Source of the DNA: Gordionus sp. m RMFG-2023 | Lineage: Eukaryota > Nematomorpha > Gordioida > Chordodea > Parachordodidae | Length of the DNA stretch: 64,000 nucleotides | NCBI RefSeq assembly: GCF_954871325.1 | Contig: NC_088777.1 | Span: 7,541,366 to 7,605,365 of the forward strand | Direction of reading: 5' to 3' | Shown: positions 12,601 to 22,934 of the stretch, piece by piece | How positions within the stretch are numbered: the first letter of the stretch is position 1 | Layout of the letters: each line of letters starts with the position of its first letter | Notes under the pieces: model-generated | Databases searched by the model: none | What the model was told of the DNA's origin: nothing | Seen by the model: the letters and a program-made list of their open reading frames with translations, nothing else | Made by a program: the position numbers and the translations under genes

Positions 12601-13898
12601 CCTTACCAGTTTAGCATTGGATTATACCACCCCCTTTTATTCTACCCATCACCTATTTGGATATAAAATTTTTGACTAATTTTACTACTAATCCTCAAAC
12701 ACGATAGTCAAATGACTAAATCTATACCTTGCAGTTTTCTAAAAAGTAATAGTAAACAATGAAATTCCAAAAATTGGATTTGCCAGTACATCTAAAATAA
12801 AAAAAAATTCTAAATATCTTAAATAATTAAGTAAAGTCCCTAATTATCTAATAAAAAATATTTTCCATATATATTTTATAAAAAATTTGGCTTCCATTTA
12901 CTTACAATTGATTAAAGAAAGTTTAAAAAAAATCTGGTCATGGGATATATAAATGAATCCATATGGCATGAGATGATGTCATAAAGTGTTGAAAAAATTT
13001 TAAGCTTTTAAAATTGTCATATTTAATTAATCAGAATTATAAAAAAATTTAAGTAATTCATGCCAAAAATAACCTTTCCACAATCCTTTGAGACCATCTG
13101 TTCTGTATATTGTTTTGTAAGCATGCATTGCTCCATTATATCTAACTCCTCCACTTTTGAGATCCTTATTGAGTTGTGGTATTTGAGCTTGTAATCTAAC
13201 TTTTACAACATCTGCTGGCTGAGCTATTAATACTGCCAAGCCCCCCGTAGTTATTCCAGCCATTATACGCAACTTAATGTTATGATCTTTTTGCAGTGTT
13301 TTTGATTTAGTGACATCTAAATAATATAAGTGTATAATTTTAAAAAAAATAAGTATTACTTGTTAAGATGGATTCATATTTTGTTCTAACAGTTTCATAC
13401 ATTCCAATTCTAATAGAAGCAAAGCTCATTTGCCTTTGTAGGCCAGCTACAAGCCCATTATATAAAGCCTTAAAACCTTCCTGCTTTACAATAGTTTTGA
13501 TAGTTCCATAAAGCCCATTATATACTTTGGTTGATACATTGATATTATTGTTAGGAATGGAAATATTAATGTCTTTGTAAAGGGCACGGGTTATTATTAA
13601 ATTAGTTTTATTAGGGTATGTTGATTTTGTAATACAAGCAGAAACATTTTTTGGCATTTGATCTAAATTTATCACATTTGGTTTAGTTAATTTGTTTGAT
13701 AGAATATTTGAATTTTCCCCTTGTATCTTGCATTTATCATAAATAAGCTATGTTATGAAAAAATCATCATACCTGGAGTCTAACTTTGGCTGTGTCTAAA
13801 GGGAAGGTGATAAAGTCAGCAACACAGGCTGATATACCTGCACTTATAAATCTTACACCTATAGTCTCTTTATCACTTGATATTGAATTTACAGTCAT
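9603..13898 (-). CDS. UCP: Mitochondrial uncoupling protein, UCP1-3 type (6 exons, 374 aa)
   Basis: Exons run 13898-13773, 13726-13360, 13316-13074, 10443-10282, 10163-10043 and 9708-9603 (phases 0,1,1,1,2), total 1125 nt, stop TAA. SLC25 carriers of this clade sit in the inner mitochondrial membrane and pass protons or anions. All three carrier signatures are present: PLDTAKVR (from residue 33), PADVVKVR (198) and PIDVVKTR (302). The UCP pattern [26 protein letters not shown] and the sixth-helix [12 protein letters not shown] keep the three helix arginines that bind purine nucleotides in the family. It is about 65 residues longer than vertebrate UCP2. The excess is an Asn/Lys/Thr-rich insertion of about 55 residues in the first matrix loop, between QIQGE and YNGLYGTI. 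Introns 1 and 2 are only 46 and 43 nt; intron 3 is 2.6 kb. It could be called UCP2-like; the exact paralogue is not resolvable. Confidence 0.95.
12285..12670 (+). other. C/T-rich, G-depleted stretch in UCP intron 3
   Basis: About 380 bases in which the + strand is unusually rich in C (CCCCTCCCCATCC and similar words) and nearly lacks G. It sits in the long third intron of the UCP gene, whose transcript would be A/G-rich here. No repeat unit and no protein match. Confidence 0.55.
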
Positions 13899-15889
13899 TT
13901 GAATAGTTTAACTATATGTATTTCAGATATTATATTAAAATAAAAATTTACTTGAAGTCGCTGCTTGTTTAGAGATGTTTTAGAATTATCATTCAAATTA
14001 GGTTCGATTTTTCTTTATCTTTTGTCTATAATTTTTCCACACCACCTTAAATCCGAGGAAAATAATTAGCAATTTCACAAAAAAATATGATCAACAAAAA
14101 AGTAATTTATATAACAATACATACTTGTATAAACTAGTTTTATTTTGTCATTTCATTAATGCTTTATAAAAAAAATTCTCTTTATCTATAAATTATAGAA
14201 TATAATATAAATATAAAATTATAATGTACTAATTTTTCCCCAGTATATAACCATTATATTTTATTTACGTTATATCAGAATAGGATGATCTTTCCTCTCC
14301 TTAAAAATAAAATTTTATTTATTTTTGAAATGTAAATATAAGTCTATCTATCCAATCACATTTAAGTTCGTATTATCGTTTGGAGGCTTGGCCAAAAAAA
14401 AATAAATAAAATAACTATTATATTCTTAATTGCTTATATAATACAAAGAAAAAAAGGTGGTTTTCTTAAAAATTTGATAAGGAATTATTTAAATTTAATT
14501 TATAATATTCAATTTAAAAATAAAATTTGATCAAAATTTTACTGTAACTGGATCTTATCTTATTTTTAAGCCTGGTCGGGATTTCTAAAATTATATCAGT
14601 TATGGACCGGATTTCGGTTTCGACCGGATTTTTAATGTATCTTTTATTTATTCACTATTTTGTGATAGGGTTTATGTTTTAACGCAAGAGATTTTTCGCC
14701 CCGTTATTTTACACAATTTTTTTAAAGGGAGTGGGCCTCCCTCATTCGGATTTACTTGGAAGTGCATGCATTTGTATATGATTAGCTAAAATATAATTTA
14801 TAATCTTATATGTAAAACAAAAAATTAAATTCAAAATGGATGGTTCTATATAAACTTTCGCTCTCCATTTTTTTTTTAGATCCCCTTTTGTTAAAATTGA
14901 AGGTAAACAATGCATTCCGAAACAGAATCAATTAACGGAATTAAATTAACCTTAATTAATTTATATCTTCTAATTTTTTTTTGTTTAAATAAAAAAAATG
15001 TTTCAAGGTTACCATAATACAAATAGTTTGGGTAAATTTTAATCGATTACTAACGATTTTATAACTATTATTAAATTATTTCGAAAAAATTCGTAATTCG
15101 ATTTAATTTTAATACAAAAAAAAATGTTTTAATTGAATTTCATACAAAAATTATAATAATTTAAAATTCAAAATTTCATATGATTAAACGTATTTTGAAG
15201 CCCAATAAATCACTCGGTCATAGAACTTTTCCTGTCGTTACGTATATATCATTTTAAGCTAATAAAAAATTTCCTTAACACACCGCTCCCCCCCCCCTCA
15301 AAAAAAACCAATATATATTTATCACTACAAACAAGAATTTGAATAACCATTTATAATTCAAATTTTTTAGAAAATAAACTTAAAATTATTTTTATATAAA
15401 TCCAACATATGAAGGTGGACTAAATACATACAAATATACTTATAGAGGAAAACACCTCCCTAATAATGCCTCCCCCCATTTAGCGAAATCCTGGCTTCGT
15501 ATATGCGCTCAGGTCTGTCAGAAATTATTTAAACAACGTCTTTAGTAGAAAAGTAATGCTAATTTTTATAAATTTACATATTTATAAGAAGGGCGCTTTC
15601 CAAGAATTAACCTTCCGTGTATAAAAATAACTTTATATCATTCGAACAAAGAGCAAATAATAAAAATAATTAAATAATATTTCGACATAATATCTTTAAA
15701 ATTCTCTAATTTTAAGGTCATTTAGTATAGTTGGGTAATGGCTAAATGTCGGCTAATTCGGCACAGGAGCGTACCAGAGAAAAAATTTTTAACATTAAAG
15801 CGTTTTCATTTATATTTTAGTTTATTTTTCCAAATTTGAGCTGTAACATTTTTAAGAAAAACCTCCAAAGCAATAGATATAGATTTCGA
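13899..15889. other. Intergenic DNA upstream of the UCP gene
   Basis: AT-rich, no gene recognised. It has a C-run near 15289 and the UCP promoter presumably lies just above 13898, but no motif is supportable. Confidence 0.4.
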
Positions 15890-15960
15890 CTAAAAACTCT
15901 TGTTTAGCCATCTAAAAATTAGCTTAAACGGCTAAAAATATAGTAATTACCTCAACTGTA
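15890..15960. mobile_element. Short palindromic MITE (TTCGGCTAAAAACT family), diverged copy
   Basis: Contains CGACTAAAAACTCTTG, TTAGCCATCTAAAAATTAGC, TTAAACGGCTAAAAATATAG and ends TTACCTCAACTGTAG. Two other copies (40398-40485 and 48579-48664) share the same order of words and the same ends. Confidence 0.6.
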
Positions 15961-16352
15961 GTCATTTTGATTTTAGCTATCTGCTATTATTTTCCCTATT
16001 ACTAAAATAAAACCATATCCTAAATTGACATTAGAGATAATAATGTTAACAAATTTTATAATTTATTTTTATTATAAAACAGAACATTTTGATTTTTTTT
16101 AAAACATAAATTTATAATGATTAGGATGTCAACATAATAAATTGGCAAGTTACTTTAATTTTTTTTTAAAATTCTTATGTATGTTGTTTAGATATTTGTC
16201 ACAAAAAAAAATTCCCATAAATTTTACAAATAATATAATTGGCAAGCTATAAATTTAAAAATAAAAATAACGTCGTATTTTTAAAAAAAATTATATTACG
16301 TAATGAATATTTTTCGGGAAAATAATTAATTATTTATAGGTAACTATATAAA

Positions 16353-16432
16353 TTAGAAAAAAAAGAAAAAAAAGGAAAAAAAGGAAAAAAGAAGAAAAAA
16401 GAAGAAAAGAAAAGAAAAGAAAAGAAAAAGAT
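16353..16432 (+). repeat. Purine-rich low-complexity repeat
   Basis: An 80-bp run of GAAAAAA, GAAGAAAA and GAAAA units on the + strand, like a short version of the 1.1-kb polypurine tract. Confidence 0.8.
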
Positions 16433-17728
16433 ACGAAATAAAGAAAGCTTCTTCCCCCATAATTTATGTTAGAATTTTCACTTATCCTCTATATTTTAAG
16501 TGAAACAGGAATTATTGTATTTTTTTAAATTTGATCTCCCATCCCAACTCCATTCCTTTTAATAACAATCTTGCGTAATACCTCTCCCCCTCCGTGGTAG
16601 AAGTGTTTTTGCATATGTATAACTACTAATAAAATAATAGCTATATATAATTTGAGTAATATAAGTTGTGCTAAAATTTTAAAACTTAATCACATTAATA
16701 TTCCTCGGGGAAAAGAGGATTCTTAAAATACAATGATCAAAGGGATTTAACATCAATAAAGGCAGACAGAATCTATATATTATTATTTTTTTTAAACCTT
16801 TTTATCTTTTAGTTAGTATAAATCTTATTTAAGCTAAAGGACTCTTATTCAACCTTAGGAAATAAAAATTAAATATTTAACTGAAGAATTTTAAATTTGG
16901 CTATTGTATCTATCAAGAATTAGGGTGATTTTATTCCCAATGATTCTAAATTACTTAATATTTGAGATACAAAGAAAGATAATTTTTGGTTATCGTTAAC
17001 TTTGATAAACTAATTCTCCGCAGTTATAGCAACGAACTTTAAGCGTTATCGTTAGAAAGAAAGACAGGCTGTGCCTTTTTAAGCACTGGATTGGAATTAT
17101 ACTGATGCAGGCGCGTACATAAGTTAAAAAAATCCAGATGCCGGTTAGAATTTTTTTCAAGATTATTAGTGGTCTTAATTTTATCACATATATTTTCCAA
17201 TTTACATTGATTTAACATATTTACAGCAGAAATAAATATTCTAGGAATTTATTCTATGAATTATTAACGATTTCAAATTTCCTTGGCATTATCTGCCATT
17301 TTAAAATTTCTCAAATCTTTTCAAACTATTTCACTGCAAAACTAAAATAAAATATTTCAAAAATTGTGATTTGATTAAGAGAGACTATGATGCTGAAAGC
17401 ATTACATTGAAACTTAAGGAAATTAGATGGATTTCATAATTAATTATATGTTATTGTTGAGGCAAAAGTAAGCTCAATAAATTTAATATTTGTCTTCTTC
17501 GACTCGCAGCATGGCAAGCCCATCATCGTTTTAATATTAATAGAGGGTCAGTCGAAATATACTCTAGAATAAATCTCTCTATCCCACTTGATACTTTTAT
17601 GACTAAAATGAATGAAGGGTTCTTGGTTAATCAGGCAGCACTTACAAATATCTTTCCGAATCTATTTAAAATCTTGTTAGAGAAAGAATTAAATATTTGA
17701 CGGATGCTTATTATGAGGATGTTAAATC

Positions 17729-18509
17729 CAGGGATCCAACCCGAAACGAATATCGGTTCGGTTTAGGTTAATGCTCGGATAAAAATAACGACCGGTTTGA
17801 ACACTTTTGTATACAAACCTACATTCGAATTATGTATTCTATTTTTTGTGATATTTTTTTTAATTTTATTGAGTTCTAGAGGGTGGTTGCTTTTTATATA
17901 ACGCTCAAGATCTGCTCAGTGATTCGCTGTTATGTCACAATCAGTAATAATACATTTTGAAATGTCATCTATATCTATATGTATAATTTATATATTAGAT
18001 TCAATTTATCTCTAAGCATAGCTTAAAAATATTTAAAAAATGTTGTAAAATAACAGTACACTCATGTTTATAGTGTTGATAAACAGCTCGATTTGAGCCG
18101 ATTTGTAAAAACGGCTAACTCAATATTTTAGCCAGAAAAACATTGCCCAAGTCTCGAGATTTTGCTAATAGATGTTTAAATCTTTGTGCCATCTATGACT
18201 AAAATCTTCAGGTTTGCATAATGTTTTTCTGGCTAAAATATTGAATTAGCCGTTTTTTAAATCGGACTCAAATAGAGTTGTTTAACAACACTACTCATGT
18301 ATATAAAAATGGCGACTGACACATATCAATTAAAATGATTCGGATATGAAATAGAATTTTAGCAATATATTAAGTTATCACATTATTTTATAAGCAAAAA
18401 TAATGAGGCTCAAACCGGTTCATTAGAATTTTAGCGGGTTCAGGGTTGAATAAAAAATACTGGTTATTATCGGTATAACGTTTCAGTTCAAGTTCGGTTT
18501 GTATACTTG
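17729..18509. mobile_element. hAT-type non-autonomous element N1, inside the hAT remnant
   Basis: Starts CAGGGATCCAACCCGAAAC and ends with a decayed ...GTATACTTG (from GGATCCCTG). It is flanked by a perfect 8-bp duplication GTTAAATC at 17721-17728 and 18510-18517, as expected for hAT elements. It matches the 837-bp copy at 55288-56124 at both ends and in blocks between. It carries a further MITE at 18071-18293. Confidence 0.9.
18071..18293. mobile_element. TAGTGTTG-family MITE (copy 4), nested in N1
   Basis: 223 bp, near full length, starting TAGTGTTGATAAACAGCTCG and ending TTTAACAACACTA. CTCATGT occurs on both sides (from 18061 and again after 18293), a likely target duplication. It is the innermost of three nested DNA transposons. 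Confidence 0.88.
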
Positions 18510-18680
18510 GTTAAATCCCGTGATGCATTATCATGAATGCATACTATGGCATAAAAGGCTATGGTTGATCATGTTCCAAAAAATGCTATAGATACTTCGC
18601 ATAATCTCAAACATATTTTTAAACTATTATTTCAGAGCCAGAAATATTTAGAAATTCAAATTTAATTATGAAGCATACCC

Positions 18681-19150
18681 CTTGGCTATTTAAATCTTAT
18701 TATATTATAATATATATTTTTTAGGTAAAAATTAAAATGTTTTTATATCACACTATTAGGTGGCATTAATATATGAAGGGTATAAAAATAATAAAATTGA
18801 CATATAAAATTTAAACTTTTTGCATTTCTTTCATAATCGTATATTATACTTGAATATATTTTAAGCATATTTATTAAAATTAGCTAATATCAAAAAATTT
18901 GTCATTTTTATATGAATTATTTATAGGTAAATTATGTATATTATATCAATAAAACATTTTCCATAAAAATAATTATCCTATAGGAGACTTAATAAACTAA
19001 TTAAATATACAAGCCCCAGCTTTGGGGCTGATTTGGGCAAAAATTTACTTTTATTGGAATCAATCTTGAGAAAAAAAAGTATAGTAAATTTTGTTTTATA
19101 TCTGAAAAACTGTCAGATTAAAAAAATAGGGTTCCTTTTTTAAAATCGAT
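18681..19150. other. AT-rich DNA, no gene seen
   Basis: No protein-like frame and no repeat end could be recognised in this stretch. Confidence 0.4.
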
Positions 19151-19154
19151 TTCA

Positions 19155-19370
19155 ACACTACCCGGCCCAGATTTTTATTTTAAAAATTTTTACCCGGCTC
19201 GGCTTTTTTTTTAAAAAGAAATTCCAGGCCCGGCCCGGGTTTTTTTAAAATATATTATATTTATCTTTGATTTTTACAACTAATAATGGCGATTTTAAAT
19301 ATTTGGTTTTAAAATATAAGGCCGGCAGAACTCGCGTACTCGGACTTAGGGTCAGGCCTGCAGGTCTCTG
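19155..19370. mobile_element. Partial CAGAG-family MITE
   Basis: Shares CCCGGCCCGG-type words, the TTATATTTATCTTTGATTTT core and the terminal GCAGGTCTCTG with the fuller copy at 57541-57861. The left terminus is not recognisable. Confidence 0.7.
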
Positions 19371-20056
19371 TTCTATTTGTTGGGATTTTAAAAGCTTATA
19401 AATCTAAAACAATACAGTTTACAATTAAAATTTTGTTACTTTTGGTATGCTAAAACATATTATTTCTGTTAAAATAGAATTAAAAAAATTTCTTTTTCTT
19501 AGCCCTTGATATCTTCCATGTCCTTCCTCTATTATTAGATATAATAAGAAGGAAAAAAATGTAAAAAAAAAAATAAATGAAATTTACATTTATCTGATAA
19601 ACTTCTTAAATTTTGTTCCCTATTTTTAAAGAAAAATGAAAATTATGATGAAATATTTGATGGACTATTTACTCAGTGTTTTTGTTATTTAAATTATTTA
19701 AAAAATAAATAAAATAATAATTAGATAACTCTAAAAACAAATATAGTTAGCCTTTCAACCTATTTAATAATTAAATAATAAAATAAATTTTGAGAAGTTA
19801 ATAGTAGTATAAATAATATAGATAAGAAAAATTATCTTGCGCAAAATTTAAAAATATAAATCTACAAAATATTCAAAAATAAATAATATGGTGTTATTCA
19901 AAAATGATGAAAAATATCATTATGAAGCCTATTAAAAATTTTAGAATTGAAAAATTTAATATTCTTTGGGTTTGAGATAATTTTTTTTCGTATGTGCTTC
20001 CTTATGTAAATTAAGAAGTAATACCTATTAAATCTATTTTCAGAGGTAATATTTCT

Positions 20057-20226
20057 CTTTAGCCGATTTTTAAAAACGGCCAACTCAATATATTATCCAT
20101 AAAATATTACATAAAACTAAAGGTTTTGCTCACAGATGGTATAAAAAAGTTTGGACATCTATTAGCGAAACTCAAGGCTTAGACAATTTTTCTGGTTTTC
20201 AAAAATCGAGTCATTTAACAACACTA
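20057..20226. mobile_element. TAGTGTTG-family MITE (copy 5), left end missing
   Basis: Begins inside the family left arm (AGCCGATTTTTAAAAACGG) and runs to the normal right end CATTTAACAACACTA. About 35 bp of the left terminus is absent. Confidence 0.8.
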
Positions 20227-20514
20227 TTTCTCAGGTATGTTTTCATTTTTTGTTAAAGAAGAAAATGTTCTTTCATCGGTAGAAAAATATATAATAATTC
20301 TAAACATTAAGAAATCCGCTGAACTAGCAAGCCCCTTGCCCCGACTAGCCTTGGTCTATATGAGTTAGTTACAACATTTTAAAAGAGGGTCCATGAACAC
20401 CATTATTTTGTTCATTTTTTACTTGAATTCTTAAAAAAAATGACGCTTAGGGGGCCTAGTGACCCATTAGTAGAAATAACTATTGGGATATGTAAAATTT
20501 AGAAAAATGGTGGC

Positions 20515-21450
20515 GCTTTCTAATATTTGAACTTTAGAGCTGTGAAAATCGGATCAATGTTTGGGTTAGAAGAAAATTGGGAGACACAAGTGAAATCCCA
20601 AATCAAATATTTACCACTAAACCAAGAGATGTTTGTGAGCCCATCAGGTCTTTTTCCAACAGACAGGGATAAGTGGACGGGTTCCAGGAGGTTTTGGTAG
20701 TTGGCCAAAACCTAATTTGTTTGTGAGAGTTAATAGTTCTATGTTGACTGAATAATTCTAGATTATAAACATGTTAGACCATGTAGGCTTTTAAGATCCA
20801 AGTCTTTCCCGCACCCTTTAAATATGGGATTGACATAGGTCACATAAGTCTTACCCTATACGCTTAGCCCCTCATTGAAGACCATGATTGGCACTAGAAG
20901 CAGTTTAAAGCCATTAATGGCCAGATACAAGTATTTAAGGATTGGAGTGTCTTAAAAGTAGGGACTAATCCCCACCAATTTTTTAAATTTTCCCAGAAGA
21001 TGGTTAAAAAGTCTCTTTATGCAGTGGACTGTGGGTGGAAGAGATAAAATGGATAAATTTTTCTTCTTTATCACAGGCAGTTTCAAATAGATTATCTTTA
21101 CCACACACTAATTTTCATATAACTTCCTCGCATTGAAGTCGAGAAGAAAGAAAAGCTGGCAAAAAAACTAAACTAAAAGGGAGAAACCCCTAGCAAAAAT
21201 ATTACGCGCCATATGGCTTCCAATTTGGTTAAACATTTCTCTCTTTAGGCTTGCTATTATGTAATACTACTAAGAGGGAGATTGACTCCCGATAAATAAC
21301 CTTTAAACAAAAATTTCTGATAGGGACCCATTTAAATGACTAATTTTATATCTAAAACAAGACCTATAAATTTGGATTCATTAATTAAGAAATTAATGGC
21401 CTCGAAGACATTAGCCTCAGGACCAGATAGGATTCCGTCATCTAGGTTAT
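20515..21450 (-). mobile_element. Reverse-transcriptase element fossil (RT plus RPDG endonuclease-like domain)
   Basis: Read on the minus strand, 21442-21341 encodes DDGILSGPEANVFEA, matching the catalytic YxDDG motif and following helix of a reverse transcriptase. Downstream 20822-20767 encodes a GCGKDLDLKSLHGLTC knuckle-like segment, and 20708-20520 encodes GKRPDGLTNISW then WDFTCV. That order (RT, CxCG/HxxxC, RPDG...WD.T) is a known C-terminal domain of certain invertebrate retroelements and resembles a restriction-like endonuclease. I am not sure of the clade. Base composition is less AT-biased than the surroundings. The copy is old, fragmentary and broken many times; no termini were found. 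Confidence 0.7.
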
Positions 21451-22082
21451 AAAAGGTTAAAATCAATATTAAATTTGGACTTTATATTAGAAAGGATCCT
21501 TTTATTGAATACCCTCCTCAGCTCAGTATTTAAATATCCCCAAAAACTAAAAAAAAAATTCTGATTATGAATTTATATAATGGGTAGGAAATCTTCCAAA
21601 TATAAAGCTTTAAAAGCATTTTTTTTTAAACAACCTTGGACAAAACTGAATCAGACGGAGGATTTCTAATAGAAATCCGAAGGGAATGGAAAAACAGCCT
21701 CGCTATCCCTTTTGACCCCAAAGCCAAATTGATAATAGTTGTTAACCTATTCCTTGAATCTTAATATGATACATTATTATATTGGCGTTTAATTTGAAGG
21801 AAAAGGACCCAACTGTTAAGCCCCATATACTATTATCAGGTTTTGATAAAGCAATAAACACCCCCTCCCCTCTTTCCCAAAGAGGATAGGAGGATTCCAT
21901 TTATAATTTTATTACAAAATAAGGTTATTGTTAAAGAAATGATCTTAACATCATTATAAGGGGAAGTAATATATTCATAATAAAATGTAACAAATAAATA
22001 AATACTTCTTTTTTTTTTTAAATGGAATATTGAACCATAATTACAATTACATAAAAACAGTCATATCATGCCTGGAATATAG
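21451..22082. other. Degraded DNA upstream (minus strand) of the RT fossil
   Basis: Less AT-rich than average and probably part of the same decayed retroelement, whose earlier RT motifs would be expected here on the minus strand, but no motif is clear enough to call. Confidence 0.4.
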
Positions 22083-22285
22083 GAAAATAATTCCATGGAA
22101 AAAAATATCCGTTTTTTTAAGATATTATAAATTACAAAATTATTAAAATAGGAGAAAAAATTCCCCTATAAATACAAATAATATATTTTAAAAAAATTTT
22201 GAGAAAATCAATTCCCGGAATTATTTTCTAAGAATTATTATTGGGGATTTTATTTTTTCCGAGGAATTATATTTCGCTTATCATC
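22083..22285. mobile_element. Probable MITE (AATTCC/GCGAAATATAATTCC family)
   Basis: The right end, ATTATATTTCGCTTATCATC, resembles ATTATTTTTCGCTTACCAAC near 48.18 kb. Both are preceded by AATTCC and GGGGAATT-type words, and a related stretch lies near 46.45-46.62 kb. The left end is imprecise. A C-run follows at about 22328. Confidence 0.45.
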
Positions 22286-22934
22286 ACGATTTATAACAAT
22301 TACGTAATTATTTTTCAAAAACAACAACCCCCCCCCCCTCCCCTAATTTTTTGTTTATAACCAATGACGAAAGAGGTGGAAGCATCTTTTTTTGTAGGCT
22401 TTTAAATTATAGTGTTTCCTATTTTGAATTATTTAATAGAGGTTAGGTTTAAAAGTCCTTTCCAAGATTCAACATTTATTTGAAAGATTTTTTTTTTCGC
22501 AGAGTAATTTATTTAAAATATAAATAATACTAATTCTCATTTTCAAAAAAATAAATTTGTTTATCCAATAAACATTTTTAAAAAAATTATAATTTATAAA
22601 TTTATAATTATATAATTAAAAATAAAAATAAATTGAATAAATATAATAATTGAATTTTGAGAGTCTAAAAAATAATATAAATAATAACTTAATATAATAA
22701 AATTGCATCAAAAAAAATAAAATAATATTATTAATAATTAATAATATTTCAAAAAATAATTATTCCTTATAGAAGGGAAAGAAATAAAAAATATAGCTTA
22801 AGTCACTGAAACTCGGATATAATTTTATTAATAAAATAACTCCCCAATATCAGAATAGAATTTATAGAAATAAAGGAGAAAAGAAAAGTTTTTAAAAATA
22901 ATTAATTAATAAATCCAAATTTCTCCGTTCGATT
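22286..22934. other. Intergenic DNA downstream of NIPSNAP-B
   Basis: AT-rich, with runs such as TAATAATTAATAATA. It should include the NIPSNAP-B 3' UTR (minus strand). No gene seen. Confidence 0.4.

Larger units (their letters stand above)
17108..18680 (+). mobile_element. hAT transposase remnant (copy 1), hosting nested insertions
   Basis: The left end CAGGCGCGTACATAAG resembles the terminal repeat of the better copy at 56254-58303. The body aligns with that copy over several stretches, for example GTTATTGTTGAGGCAAAAGT, TCGACTCGCAGCATGGCAAG and CATGTTCCAAAAAATGCTAT. The reading frame is broken. The C-terminal dimerisation part seen in the other copy is not evident, so the right end is lost or truncated near 18.65 kb. 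It is split by the 17729-18509 element. A plain DNA transposon, non-functional. Confidence 0.7.

Noticed and set aside
21370-21440. Plus-strand reading KTLASGPDRIPS resembling the ASGPDGIP motif of LINE reverse transcriptases
   Set aside because: The minus strand at the same place gives a longer, better RT match (DDGILSGPEANVFEA) and is followed by the correct downstream domain, so the plus reading is coincidence.
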